A stretch of 64,000 nt of DNA from NCBI GenBank assembly GCA_963648205.1, contig CAVJCT010000017.1:1-64000 (forward strand), read 5' to 3'. This DNA is from UBA1181 sp963648205. Lineage in GTDB: Bacteria > Bacteroidota > Bacteroidia > Bacteroidales > Paludibacteraceae. Each line of letters opens with the position of its first letter. Positions within the stretch are counted from its first letter, which is position 1. Under the pieces are notes generated by a model. The model ran no database searches. It was not told the origin of the DNA and saw nothing but the letters and a program-made list of their open reading frames with translations. The translations under genes were made by a program, and so were the position numbers. Below are positions 16,592 through 25,302 of the stretch, one piece after another.

Positions 16592-16831
16592 AAAAAAAGA
16601 AAAGAGACTCCTCTTTATCACAAAGAAATGTCTCTCTTGAATTATTCACTTGTCCTTATGTGCTATAACTAATTTCCATCGGTCGAAGTTGCGAAGACAG
16701 TAAACTTGTTTATTAATTATGGCTTATACTGTATATGACTTAAACTGCCTTCATGCGCAACTTTTCCTCTGAAAAAAAGCGTCTTATTTATTATGGTTGC
16801 TCGAGGTTGGGCTTTCAGTTCCTTCCCTTAA
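16592..16831 (-). ncRNA. structured small RNA candidate (~240 nt)
   Basis: On the minus strand a TACCTTTG box (16838-16845) is followed by about 200 nt without a sensible ORF. A strong terminator comes next: AGAGAC/GTCTCT (16603-16635) with an inner CTTT/AAAG, then a T-rich tail at 16592-16602. Within it, GTTGCG..GAAGGCAGT and a later ACTGTCTTCGCAAC can pair in an extended rod-like stem. A rod with its own promoter and terminator is 6S-like in outline, but I cannot confirm that family. Confidence 0.6.
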
Positions 16832-16837
16832 GCATTA

Positions 16838-16873
16838 CAAAGGTATGCTCTTTTTCAATTCTGTGAAATCCCC
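16838..16873 (-). promoter_or_regulatory. ncRNA promoter with GGGGAT element
   Basis: The -7 box TACCTTTG is at 16838-16845. GGGGAT (16868-16873 on the minus strand, inside ACAAATGGGGATT) lies exactly 22 bp upstream of it. The same GGGGAT-N22-TAnnTTTG arrangement is found at the porin promoter near 26.7 kb. Confidence 0.6.
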
Positions 16874-16911
16874 ATTTGTTGGTATTTTTTAGCCAAAAAT
16901 GGCCATTTACC

Positions 16912-16930
16912 ATCCCCATTTGTGGGGATA
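16912..16930. terminator. hairpin after the ccs gene / distal regulatory site
   Basis: ATCCCC-ATTTGT-GGGGAT is a 6-bp stem directly after the stop of the 16932-19148 gene, so it may help end the seven-gene cluster. It also contains TATCCCCACAAATGG (minus strand), the distal site shared with the 26.8 kb promoter region. There is no U-tract. Confidence 0.5.
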
Positions 16931-16931
16931 T

Positions 16932-19148
16932 TCACGAATTTGCGTAGCTATGCATTCCTCCTAAATAGTAATTTACTCCGAAATAGGTGATGAGCAAACA
17001 GAGAATTGAAAAGAGCAAATAGAGTTGAAAAATGAGGGGCTTTTGGAAGAATCTGATACTCTGACTATGGAAGGCAAAACCGTAAACAATCATCGAAATC
17101 AATGCCCACGTTTCTTTGGGATCCCAACTCCAGTAACTTCCCCACGACACATTCGCCCAAACAGCACCGATGAAGATGCCCGTCGCCATACAGAAGACGG
17201 TGGGGTAGAGCAGAATACGATTGATCAGCACCAATTTCTCTTCTATAGTTGGAACTTTCGTCGTGAAATGAAGAATGACGGAGGTCAGTGCCACTAATGT
17301 GATGAAGCCCGCCAATGTGTAGGAAATCATCATCAGCGAGACGTGCGCAGTGAGGAGTGGCGAGTTCAACACGGGCATGAGGGGCGTTATCTGAGGATCC
17401 ATATCACTGATGGATGCGCCCAACAAGGCAAAACCCGAGAGAAGGAGTCCCGGAAGGTATATTTTCGTCAGTTTCTTGCTCAACAGTAGTGATATGCCTT
17501 GAGCCAGCCAAGCGATGAGCAAGAGTGTCTCATAGCCGTTAGACATGGGTAGGCGACCCGAAATGAGAGCTCTCAGCACCAAGATAGCGGTCAGATAGAG
17601 CCAAACAAGGGTGATATAGCCATAAATGGGGATGTCAGGCACGCTTTTTATCTTCTGGACGAGTTCCAAGCAGACGAGGATGAAGGCGATCAAACCGACG
17701 GTGATGGTGATGTAACTGCATATCGGGAGGGCGTAGATATGGTTGTAGAGTTGCTCGGCTTTGAGTTTGATGGGTGATGGCGCATTTTTGCCCAATCGTT
17801 CTAATTGATATTTTCGGAAATTCTGAATCCATTTTTGGCAGTCGTCGCCTTTCTGAAAATTCTCGTAAAGCAATGGGAAAAAACAGTTGGTCAGCAGACT
17901 ATCTTCTTTGGATAAGTGCTTGCCTCTCATCTCATTAGGAGAGAGAAGTCGGATATTTCCGTCATCTTCCGAGAAAGGAAATATACGGACGACATCGCCA
18001 GAGTGGAGAGCCACGATGATCTCGATTTTCTCGTCCATCTGCGCCCAGTCTTTCATCTTCTTATCGTAGAAATTCTGTGGGGTGAGACCGATTTCGGGCG
18101 AGAGCAGTTTGTATTGTCGGTGGTCGTCGAAGAAATCGATCAGGCGAGCCTTTTTGCCAACTCCCAATTTCTGGCGTACGAGGTCGCTTTTCACTTTGAT
18201 CATTGGTTCTGCCTGCCATTGTTGAGGCGCAAGAATCCATCCGCAGAGAACTTGCGTCGCAGTGTAGCCTTGGTAACTGTTTTTGCCCGAAATCTTACGG
18301 AGAAAGTCGGTTGCGTAGGTCTCCATCGTCGTAATCCTATTCTGATGCTGAATGAGGATCTTGCCAAACTCGTCGGCAGTCTCACGGTCGAAGGTCTGCA
18401 ACTCTTTAGCCTCTGATTCTGAGATAGTTATGGATGAAAAGGCGATGAGCAAGCAGGCAGTTTTCAGAACTGTGCTGTTGAGCAGTCTTCTGAAACCGCT
18501 ATTTTTATCAAGAAGAATCCAAATCATTGAGATAAACAAAACAAGGTAGCCAGTGTAGGTGATAGGAACTCCGAGGGGGTCGTAACTGACGGTGAGGGTG
18601 GTACCTTGCATATCGGGGTCGAACGAGGTTTGGTAGAAACGAAAACCGTCGGATTTGTAGATGTTGTTCATCGAAACGGACACTGTATCTAATTGATTAT
18701 CAGTCTTATTTTTATGATTGACGACTAAAACGCTGGTGTAGTCGGCAGGAACATCGGTGCCGTCGTAGTGTTCAATTTGAAATTTGAGGAGGGTGATTTC
18801 GAAGGGGAAGGCTTGCACGTTGCCGTCCTCCAAGATGCAACCGTGAGCCGTTTCGCCAGTTCTGAGGATGACTCTACCATGTTCGCCCGAGAGGTGGGTC
18901 AGCAATGCGCCAACGAGAATCAAGACGAAGGAGAGGTGGAAAAGCCAGAACGATGGACGTTTGCCATACTTGAAGATGACCCAGACTCCCGAGAGGATGA
19001 TGCCTCCCCAAAGGATGAGCGAGAGGGTTGAGGCATAGAGCGATTCGTGGACTCCACGCCATGAGAGGAATGCGAAAATGGCAACTTGCAGGGCGAGGAG
19101 GACGAACGGCAGTTTGTGGAGCAGGGTGTAGAGTCTATTCTTTTGCAT
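16932..19148 (-). CDS. fused ResB/CcsA-type cytochrome c maturation protein
   Basis: A 738-residue membrane protein of system II cytochrome c biogenesis, which carries haem to the periplasmic side and attaches it to CxxCH motifs. The N-terminal part has several membrane helices and a periplasmic ResB/Ccs1-like domain with LLTHLSGEHG. The C-terminal third is CcsA: many helices, conserved histidines (LTAHVSLMMISY) and the tryptophan-rich WWD segment WGSYWSWDPKETWALI. The fusion order matches the CcsBA type common in Bacteroidota. It is last in a minus-strand cluster that also encodes a di-haem protein and a CxxCH lipoprotein, its likely substrates. Confidence 0.9.
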   Translation of the reverse strand: MQKNRLYTLLHKLPFVLLALQVAIFAFLSWRGVHESLYASTLSLILWGGIILSGVWVIFKYGKRPSFWLFHLSFVLILVGALLTHLSGEHGRVILRTGETAHGCILEDGNVQAFPFEITLLKFQIEHYDGTDVPADYTSVLVVNHKNKTDNQLDTVSVSMNNIYKSDGFRFYQTSFDPDMQGTTLTVSYDPLGVPITYTGYLVLFISMIWILLDKNSGFRRLLNSTVLKTACLLIAFSSITISESEAKELQTFDRETADEFGKILIQHQNRITTMETYATDFLRKISGKNSYQGYTATQVLCGWILAPQQWQAEPMIKVKSDLVRQKLGVGKKARLIDFFDDHRQYKLLSPEIGLTPQNFYDKKMKDWAQMDEKIEIIVALHSGDVVRIFPFSEDDGNIRLLSPNEMRGKHLSKEDSLLTNCFFPLLYENFQKGDDCQKWIQNFRKYQLERLGKNAPSPIKLKAEQLYNHIYALPICSYITITVGLIAFILVCLELVQKIKSVPDIPIYGYITLVWLYLTAILVLRALISGRLPMSNGYETLLLIAWLAQGISLLLSKKLTKIYLPGLLLSGFALLGASISDMDPQITPLMPVLNSPLLTAHVSLMMISYTLAGFITLVALTSVILHFTTKVPTIEEKLVLINRILLYPTVFCMATGIFIGAVWANVSWGSYWSWDPKETWALISMIVYGFAFHSQSIRFFQKPLIFQLYLLFSILCLLITYFGVNYYLGGMHSYANS

Positions 19149-19250
19149 ACGATGACGGAACAGCGGTTTGAGGATTCAAAAAAGAAGCGCACGTCTGAAG
19201 CGAGAGACGTACGCTTGTATTAGAAGATGAAAATTTCAGGAACGACTTTG

Positions 19251-20405
19251 TTAGAAATTCTTGAAATTCTTATCTGAATGGTCTACGATAGCGATTCCCT
19301 CCATCTCGATGAGCCAACCTGGGCGGCAGACGGGAGCGAGGAGTATAACCTTAGGGGTTTGAGGCAATTGCTCGGCGAAGATGTCGCGTACGGTGGCGTA
19401 GTCGGCAACATCACGCAGATAGATGAAGATTTGTGCAAGGTCGTTCAGGTTGCCACCACCCTCGTTGAGGAGAGCCTGTACGTTCTCGAGCATGCGGTGC
19501 ACTTGCATACGAATGTCTCCGGGATGCACGATCTGGCCTTTATTGTCGATACTTGCCGTTCCAGAGATGAGCAGATGTTTACGGTCGCCGTAGATCACCT
19601 GCACGCCACGCTCGAATGCCACGTTGTACTCGTAGGTTGGGTTGAGGTGGGTCTTCGCATAGAGGAATTTGATCTGTTCAGGCTTCAGTCCCTCGACAGA
19701 GTAGGAGTCTAAGCGGACGATTGATTCGCGCGAACCCATTCTGCCACCGATGCCTGTGCTGGCGATGAAATGGGTGTCTTTCGTCAAACCGTTCTCTGAG
19801 AAATTCTTATTGCGGGCGTCGACCATGCCTTGGTAGTTGACGTCGATATTCTGGAGGTAGAACCATGTGCGAATGCAGTTGTCGAACATGGTCAATCCGT
19901 GGCGAGCCAAGAACTTGTCTTCCTCTTGCAACAGATGTTCCGCCTGTTCGAAGGAAGAACCCGAGGTGAGTTCCTTTGACGAGCGCCAGTAGTGCTTATA
20001 TCCGTTGTGGGTAACGCAGAGGTCTTCGTTCTCGTCGTCGAGTTCCAAATCGGATGCGAAATAAGCCCAGACTGCCACCTTCGAGCCGTCCAAAGGAGGT
20101 TGTTGAATGACGGAGTAGTTGACTTGCCATTGAAGGTCGGCGTGTCGTAAGTCCAACAGTTCCTTTTGGTTGGCGGCATCGCTGAGGAAATATCTCATAA
20201 AGACGGTGAAAGGGTTGTTGAGATAGGCTTTCACCTCTTGGAGTGCTTTGTGCAAGAACTCTACTTGCTCCAAATAGGGCAGATAAGTATCCGTGATATG
20301 AAAAATAGCGTGATACTCGTGGGTAGAGTTGTGACCGAACATAGCGATTTCCGCGCATACTTTCCCACCTTGGAGGGTGACATTAAAGAAAGACATTTTT
20401 TGCAT
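19251..20405 (-). CDS. chorismatase-like protein of the YjgF/Rid superfamily
   Basis: A 384-residue protein (an alternative start three codons in, at 20396, gives MSFFNVT). The N-terminal half is poorly recognisable. The C-terminal half has the Rid-like segment LLISGTASIDNKGQIVHPGD, then IRMQVHRMLENVQALLNEGG and an ending around LLAPVCRPGWLIEMEGIAI. The SGTASI..VHPGD wording is what I associate with the FkbO/Hyg5 chorismatase branch rather than with short RidA deaminases, so action on chorismate or a related enolpyruvyl compound is possible. The cytoplasmic location is odd in a cluster of exported redox proteins. Neighbours are the haem lipoprotein (31-bp gap) and the ccs gene. Confidence 0.65.
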   Translation of the reverse strand: MQKMSFFNVTLQGGKVCAEIAMFGHNSTHEYHAIFHITDTYLPYLEQVEFLHKALQEVKAYLNNPFTVFMRYFLSDAANQKELLDLRHADLQWQVNYSVIQQPPLDGSKVAVWAYFASDLELDDENEDLCVTHNGYKHYWRSSKELTSGSSFEQAEHLLQEEDKFLARHGLTMFDNCIRTWFYLQNIDVNYQGMVDARNKNFSENGLTKDTHFIASTGIGGRMGSRESIVRLDSYSVEGLKPEQIKFLYAKTHLNPTYEYNVAFERGVQVIYGDRKHLLISGTASIDNKGQIVHPGDIRMQVHRMLENVQALLNEGGGNLNDLAQIFIYLRDVADYATVRDIFAEQLPQTPKVILLAPVCRPGWLIEMEGIAIVDHSDKNFKNF

Positions 20406-20436
20406 AAATCGTTATCTGTTAATTAGTTATATTTGA

Positions 20437-21147
20437 TTATTCAGCGTCGTCAAGATTGGAAATCCAATTTTTCAGCAACTGAATATCTTCTGTTTCATTA
20501 TTATAACCCACTTGCGTATGGTCATAATGTACTTTGTCTGTTTTCCCTTCAACCACGTCTACGATGAAACTTGAAGAAGGAACACCTGGCACTACTAAGA
20601 TACGAGATTCATCTTTTGTAGAGTTCTTATTGACAAGGGAATTGTAGGTTTTGCCCTCTGTCAGATAGAGATTGGCAGCTGCGAAGGAACTTCCTCCGTG
20701 GCAGTTCTGGCAGTTGCTGAAGAACTGTGCTTGTACTCGACCCATCTCGAGCAGATCGACCGTCCAAAGCATGGTCGAGTCGCTTTCTGCCAACTTAGCG
20801 GTGTAGAAGTTGTAGATTCTTCGTCTCGCCTTGTTGATGAGGGAGAGAGAGACGTACTCAGGCTCTTGAGTGATACCCGTCAGAGCCAAATCCAACGTGT
20901 CTTTGCTCTTGTTTTTCTGAATGACTTTCCAAGTGAAAGGGTTTTCAGAATCTTCAGCGAAGGCGCAGATGGCGATTTGGTTGTTGGTAGGCCAAGCGTT
21001 GGTGTTTTTGAAGGCGACGCGCACTTTGAAGGTGGAGCCGTTGTTTCCGCCTGTCGTTTTCTCGGGGATGTCGCCCGTGTCCATCCAGCAAGAGGACAAG
21101 GTGGCTAAGCCCAAGAGAGCAACCGTTATATGTTTAAATAGTTTCAT
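20437..21147 (-). CDS. c-type haem lipoprotein
   Basis: A 236-residue lipoprotein with lipobox LSSC (Cys20). One c-type haem site, NCQNCHGG, lies in the middle, after a beta-rich domain. The C-terminal part (SRILVVPGVPSSSFIVDVVEGK) resembles the ends of cytochrome-domain lipoproteins with SxL-x-x-P-x-x-SF motifs. It probably passes electrons on the periplasmic side, with haem attached by the CcsBA-type protein encoded two genes downstream. It follows the His-rich porin gene by 31 bp in the same cluster. Confidence 0.75.
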   Translation of the reverse strand: MKLFKHITVALLGLATLSSCWMDTGDIPEKTTGGNNGSTFKVRVAFKNTNAWPTNNQIAICAFAEDSENPFTWKVIQKNKSKDTLDLALTGITQEPEYVSLSLINKARRRIYNFYTAKLAESDSTMLWTVDLLEMGRVQAQFFSNCQNCHGGSSFAAANLYLTEGKTYNSLVNKNSTKDESRILVVPGVPSSSFIVDVVEGKTDKVHYDHTQVGYNNETEDIQLLKNWISNLDDAE

Positions 21148-21178
21148 TTCTTCTTATCCTTTTAAGAATAACGGACGC

Positions 21179-22528
21179 TTAGAATGTGTATTGTAACAAA
21201 GCCATTCCTTTGTGTGTAGGAATTCCGTAGTCGTCGTTGTCGCGGTCGCCTTGTGTGTCGTGGTTGGCTTTACCCATGTATTGGTACATCACTTGCAATT
21301 TCAAGTTGTAGTTGACGAAGAAGTAGTTGATGCCGACAGAAGCGTCGCTTAAGTAACCGTTCTTCTTCAAACCATTACGGTTGAACCAGTCGTAGCGGAG
21401 GGCAACCTGCATCTTAGGCAACACGAAATAAGCAGCTTGTGCATATCCACCGATAAGGTTGAAGTCAGGTGCGTAGTTCATCATCTTCTTCTGCCAGTTC
21501 ATGCGCAAGTAGTAGAACTCACCCGAGAGGAAGAAGCGTTTGAAGAGCCAAGATGCCTCAGCACCGAGACGGAGGTCGTTAGAACTTTCGTCTTCTGCTT
21601 CTACGTTGTAGTTGGCAGCGATTCCGAAGAGTAACTTGTTGTTATCCAAGTCGGTAGGGTTTCCTTGGTGGCCTGGCATAACGCCGAAAGGCATATAGGC
21701 AACACGAGCAGCGTAGAGCAATGAAGGCAACCATTTGTGGTCGTCGCTCATCGTCTTAGTGGCAGCGTTGGTTCCGGCGCTTCCGTTGAAGAAACCTACT
21801 TGGTATTGGAACTTGTCTTTTACGAGTCCGTGGAATTGCAAACCGAGGTCAAATCCTATTCCGACGGTAGGGTTGGCAGAGTTCAAACTCATATCGACAT
21901 TGGCAGTCGTCGTGAGTGAGAGTGGCATTGAAGGGAACATTGTCTCGCCTAATGTTACGAGGTAGCCTTGTGCGAAAGGCACTTTGAACTTACCTGCGCG
22001 GATACGGAAAGCGTCGTTGACGTTGATGTCGAACCATGCTTGCTGCAAGAGGTCGGCACCCGATTTGGCTGCGTTGATAGCCACGTTGAAAGTCAACTTT
22101 CTGAATGCTTTACCTGAGAAACCGATGATTCCGTAAGGAATTGAGAATCCAGAGTTGGCGATATTATCTTGGTCGGCAAGGTCGAGACCCTCGTCGTCGT
22201 AGTAGTTGACGGTTGCGGCTGTCTGCACGAGAACGTAAGGTTTCAAAAGGAAGTCGCCTGTGCGTGTCTGTAAAGTGAATCCCTTCTTGTCGTCGAGGCG
22301 AACGACGTCGCTCTCAACATATTTGTCGTTGATTGGACCCCACGAGAACTTAGTGTCCTTATCACCATGGTGATGACGGCCGTGGCGATGTGCTGTACTG
22401 TCGGCAGGAGCAGCGTGATGCTCGTGTTCTGCTTGTAATTGAATAGGTTCTTCATTTTGCTCTTGAGCCAAAGCGAATGTTGGCATCAAGACTCCCAAGA
22501 AAAGTGGGAGAAATTTTTTCAGTTTCAT
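21179..22528 (-). CDS. outer membrane porin with His-rich N-terminal segment
   Basis: A 449-residue protein with a signal peptide (MKLKKFLPLFLGVLMPTFALAQ). A metal-binding-looking segment follows (EHEHHAAP...HRHGRHHHGDKD, about 35-57). The rest is a beta-barrel of the phosphate-selective porin O/P type: many alternating aromatic strands, for example FRIRAGKFKVPFAQGYL (also seen in other OprP-like porins), and a terminal aromatic residue (LLQYTF). The His-rich part fits binding of a transition metal at the barrel entrance or periplasmic mouth. It lies between the DUF1111 and haem lipoprotein genes. Confidence 0.85.
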   Translation of the reverse strand: MKLKKFLPLFLGVLMPTFALAQEQNEEPIQLQAEHEHHAAPADSTAHRHGRHHHGDKDTKFSWGPINDKYVESDVVRLDDKKGFTLQTRTGDFLLKPYVLVQTAATVNYYDDEGLDLADQDNIANSGFSIPYGIIGFSGKAFRKLTFNVAINAAKSGADLLQQAWFDINVNDAFRIRAGKFKVPFAQGYLVTLGETMFPSMPLSLTTTANVDMSLNSANPTVGIGFDLGLQFHGLVKDKFQYQVGFFNGSAGTNAATKTMSDDHKWLPSLLYAARVAYMPFGVMPGHQGNPTDLDNNKLLFGIAANYNVEAEDESSNDLRLGAEASWLFKRFFLSGEFYYLRMNWQKKMMNYAPDFNLIGGYAQAAYFVLPKMQVALRYDWFNRNGLKKNGYLSDASVGINYFFVNYNLKLQVMYQYMGKANHDTQGDRDNDDYGIPTHKGMALLQYTF

Positions 22529-22590
22529 ACGATACGTTATGAAAGGTTATGATGAAAAATTTTATTTCTAATTAATTGATAAAGAATGAC

Positions 22591-23994
22591 TTATAATGTC
22601 TCCAAGAACAAAATCAAGTTCTGGCGTTCTTCTTTGCTGAGTCGGCGGAAGAGTTCTTTCGAGACAGCCCCTTCACCCCCGTGCCAGAGGATAGCCTCTT
22701 GGAGGTTGCGAGCGCGACCGTCGTGAAGGAACTGGGTGTGTCCGTTGACAGTGGCTTGCAGTCCGATACCCCAAAGAGGAGTGGTACGCCATTCACATCC
22801 GTAGGCGAGACCGCTTTTGAGGTGGTCGTCCAACTCTGGACCCATATCGTGGATCAGATAGTCGGAGTAAGGGTGGATGATCTGACCGCCCAACCAAGGC
22901 AACTCCGTGCCGTTGAGAAGGGTAGAACCACGAGCCTGAGTGTGAAGAGTTGGCAAGTGGCAGAGGTCGCAGTGGCAATTATGGAAAGCCTCTTCACCTT
23001 GTTGCACCTCTTTGTAGTTGACGTAGCGACGAGCAGGAACGCCTAAACACTGCATGTAGAGGTCGACGTTCTCCATATCCTCGGTGCTGACCTCGATACC
23101 AGCGTAGATCTGAGGGTGTTGACCTTGACCAGCGCATATCTCGTAAGGATAGCGAGTGTTAGTCATACCCATATCACTGGAGTAGCCGAGTTCGACGGTG
23201 AGGTCGGCGTGCTGTGCTTTGTTGCCTGAAACACCGATTTGGTAAACGCCGCGCTCGGTGATGTAGTTGAGGCGACCGCTGATGCCGTATTCTGGGTAGT
23301 TGGAGTTTTTCTCCACTTGAAGGAGTTCGTTTTTGTCGAGAGCCATCATCTGACCCATTCCGACGTGTCGGTTAGGAATACGAACGGAGATGTAGAGGTC
23401 TTCAGGAGCGATGCTGTCAGCATACCACTCGGTGATGGTGTAGTGAGGAGTCTGAAGCGAGTATTTCTCGCCGTCAGGGAATGAATATTCTTGTTCGGTG
23501 TAGGTAACGTGCAGTTTACCTTCGGCTTGCGAACCGTAGATAGTTTGATCGTGGAGCACACGACCGTAGTTACGGAAGTAAGCACCATTTTTTCTTGTGA
23601 TATAGACGAGCATAGAAGAGAAACCGTAACTACCGCTACCTCCGTTGGAGATCAAGGTAGAAGGGGTTCTTCCGGCGTCTTTGTGGCAACTACCGCATGA
23701 GAAACCTGCATAGACAGGGCCTAAACCATTGGTTGACACGTTGGGGTTATCATAAAGCACGTCGCCAAGGTTGAAGCGCGTGTTGAGAGTTCCAGTGACC
23801 CAGTCTGCTTGTGTGTCGTAGGCTTTGCTTGAGGTGAGGAAGATGGTGGAGCGTCCAGCCGAGAGTTCTTTGTAGGTGGCAACGTCTCCATTAGGTTTGA
23901 TGATTTCCTCATAACCGACAGTAGCATCATCGCAGGCTGTGAAAGCCAATATTGGGACAAGTAATATCAGAAATTTGAAATAATTCGCATTCAT
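22591..23994 (-). CDS. di-haem oxidoreductase, DUF1111 family lipoprotein
   Basis: A 467-residue lipoprotein (FTAC, Cys21). Two c-type haem motifs are seen: CGSCH at 100-104 and, in the last third, CDLCH within EEAFHNCHCDLCHLP. Between and after them are DUF1111 landmarks such as LLNGTELPWLGG, HPYSDYLIHDMGP, TPLWGIG and FLHDGRARNLQEAILWHGGE. The family (often named putative thiol oxidoreductase or di-haem peroxidase) is regularly encoded beside imelysin genes in iron-regulated clusters, as here. A redox step on a metal or metal ligand in the periplasm is likely. Confidence 0.9.
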   Translation of the reverse strand: MNANYFKFLILLVPILAFTACDDATVGYEEIIKPNGDVATYKELSAGRSTIFLTSSKAYDTQADWVTGTLNTRFNLGDVLYDNPNVSTNGLGPVYAGFSCGSCHKDAGRTPSTLISNGGSGSYGFSSMLVYITRKNGAYFRNYGRVLHDQTIYGSQAEGKLHVTYTEQEYSFPDGEKYSLQTPHYTITEWYADSIAPEDLYISVRIPNRHVGMGQMMALDKNELLQVEKNSNYPEYGISGRLNYITERGVYQIGVSGNKAQHADLTVELGYSSDMGMTNTRYPYEICAGQGQHPQIYAGIEVSTEDMENVDLYMQCLGVPARRYVNYKEVQQGEEAFHNCHCDLCHLPTLHTQARGSTLLNGTELPWLGGQIIHPYSDYLIHDMGPELDDHLKSGLAYGCEWRTTPLWGIGLQATVNGHTQFLHDGRARNLQEAILWHGGEGAVSKELFRRLSKEERQNLILFLETL

Positions 23995-24031
23995 TGTTAC
24001 TAAAAATTCTTGCTATAGGACAAGGTTTTTG

Positions 24032-24076
24032 CAAAGATACACCAAAGAGGGGACTAAAAAGTTCCCTCTGCGGTGT
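24032..24076 (-). promoter_or_regulatory. DUF1111 promoter overlapped by a hairpin
   Basis: TATCTTTG (24032-24039, minus strand) is a good -7 box with start near 24025 and the ATG at 23994. Where the -33 should be, ACACC..AGAGGG / CCCTCT..GGTGT (24039-24076) forms a hairpin. It may end the imelysin transcript or control this promoter; no U-tract is seen. Confidence 0.5.
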
Positions 24077-24095
24077 TTTATGTTAAGAAACACTA

Positions 24096-25250
24096 TTATT
24101 TAATAACAGTTTTGATCTTAGCGAACTTCTCATTCAAGTCAGCGCATGCAGCCATAGCAGCTTTGATTTCATCTTCTCCAGTTTTGTTGATGATACAGTT
24201 GGCAAAAGAACCAGGAATACCTTGGATGGCATTTCTTGCCTCCTTGATAGCTGCACGGATGTCGCTATCGAGAGAAGCGTCGGTAGCAGCAACGATGGCT
24301 GAGATACTCTTCTCTCCACCCACTTTCTCGAGGTCAGTGATGTCGTCGCTCATTGTTCCCATGTATGAGTGTTGGATAGAGATGATGTTGTTAGTGTAGT
24401 CGTCTTTTGAGTGGTAAGAAGTCCAAGACTCTACGTCCTCAACGTTACCTGTAGTGAGAGGTCCACCAATCTTTTGGTTACCAACCTCATCGCTGATATC
24501 CAAACCACCGTCTACGATTTGGTCGATAACGTCAACCTGAGTTTTGTATTGTGAATCGTAAAGGTTAGGTGTTTTGAAACGCTTTGCGAAGTTTCCAGAA
24601 ACTCCAGACTCTTCTAACATTTTCTCTTCGGCTTCACTGTCCGTTTTTCCGCTCCAAGCGTAGTATAATTCAACAGTGTTCAGAACCAAAATGTCAGCAA
24701 CTGCTGCAGCATACTCCAACTCACGTCCACTGAAGTCTGATGCTTTCTTCGCGCTACCTTGGTAGAAGAGTAAGTACTCCAAAGTGTGGAATCCACGAAC
24801 TTCATGTCCTAATGCCTTTTCACCGTAAGCCACCTTTGACTCCAAAAATGCGTTGATGTTTGCCTTATCCAATGGCCATGAGTCCAATGATGGATCTAAG
24901 TTGTATGTTGCGGCTGGTCCGAACAAGAATGACTCAGATTCCTCCCAAGGCTCACGAGTCTCGATCCATTGGTCGGCAGCAGCCTTAACCATATCGTCTG
25001 TCAACTTGCCGAGCGTGTCAGCAGCATACATTGCATTAACTTTCTCTTGCAAAACCTTAGCCTTCTCCTTCAAGTCAGCGTAGGTTGGAACAACGATGTT
25101 GTCAACGTAGTTGTCGATGGCAGCTTGGTAAGTGGCGTTCTCTGTTGCAGAGTCGTTCTTTGAATCATTGTCATCATCGTCATCACATGCAGTGAATCCG
25201 AAAAGAGAAAGTGCGATCAGACTTCCCCAAATGAACTTACTTTTTTTCAT
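24096..25250 (-). CDS. imelysin family lipoprotein
   Basis: A 384-residue lipoprotein (FTAC followed by a long Asp run, DDDDDND, typical of surface-exported Bacteroidota lipoproteins). The two helical bundles of the imelysin fold and the signature GxHxxE are present in RGFHTLEYLLF. Imelysin proteins (IrpA, EfeO-like) are iron-regulated and thought to bind metal at this motif; proteolysis is no longer the favoured role. It sits between a porin gene (upstream, 52 bp) and the DUF1111 gene, the usual company of imelysins. Confidence 0.93.
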   Translation of the reverse strand: MKKSKFIWGSLIALSLFGFTACDDDDDNDSKNDSATENATYQAAIDNYVDNIVVPTYADLKEKAKVLQEKVNAMYAADTLGKLTDDMVKAAADQWIETREPWEESESFLFGPAATYNLDPSLDSWPLDKANINAFLESKVAYGEKALGHEVRGFHTLEYLLFYQGSAKKASDFSGRELEYAAAVADILVLNTVELYYAWSGKTDSEAEEKMLEESGVSGNFAKRFKTPNLYDSQYKTQVDVIDQIVDGGLDISDEVGNQKIGGPLTTGNVEDVESWTSYHSKDDYTNNIISIQHSYMGTMSDDITDLEKVGGEKSISAIVAATDASLDSDIRAAIKEARNAIQGIPGSFANCIINKTGEDEIKAAMAACADLNEKFAKIKTVIK

Positions 25251-25302
25251 TTTGTTAGAAATGTTTAGTTGTACTTGAAACTTGTTTATTTTTTGTTATT
25301 TT

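Noticed and set aside
16592..16831. Firm assignment as 6S RNA
   Set aside because: Shape and size are compatible, but I cannot verify the central bubble or run a covariance model, so it stays an unnamed ncRNA.
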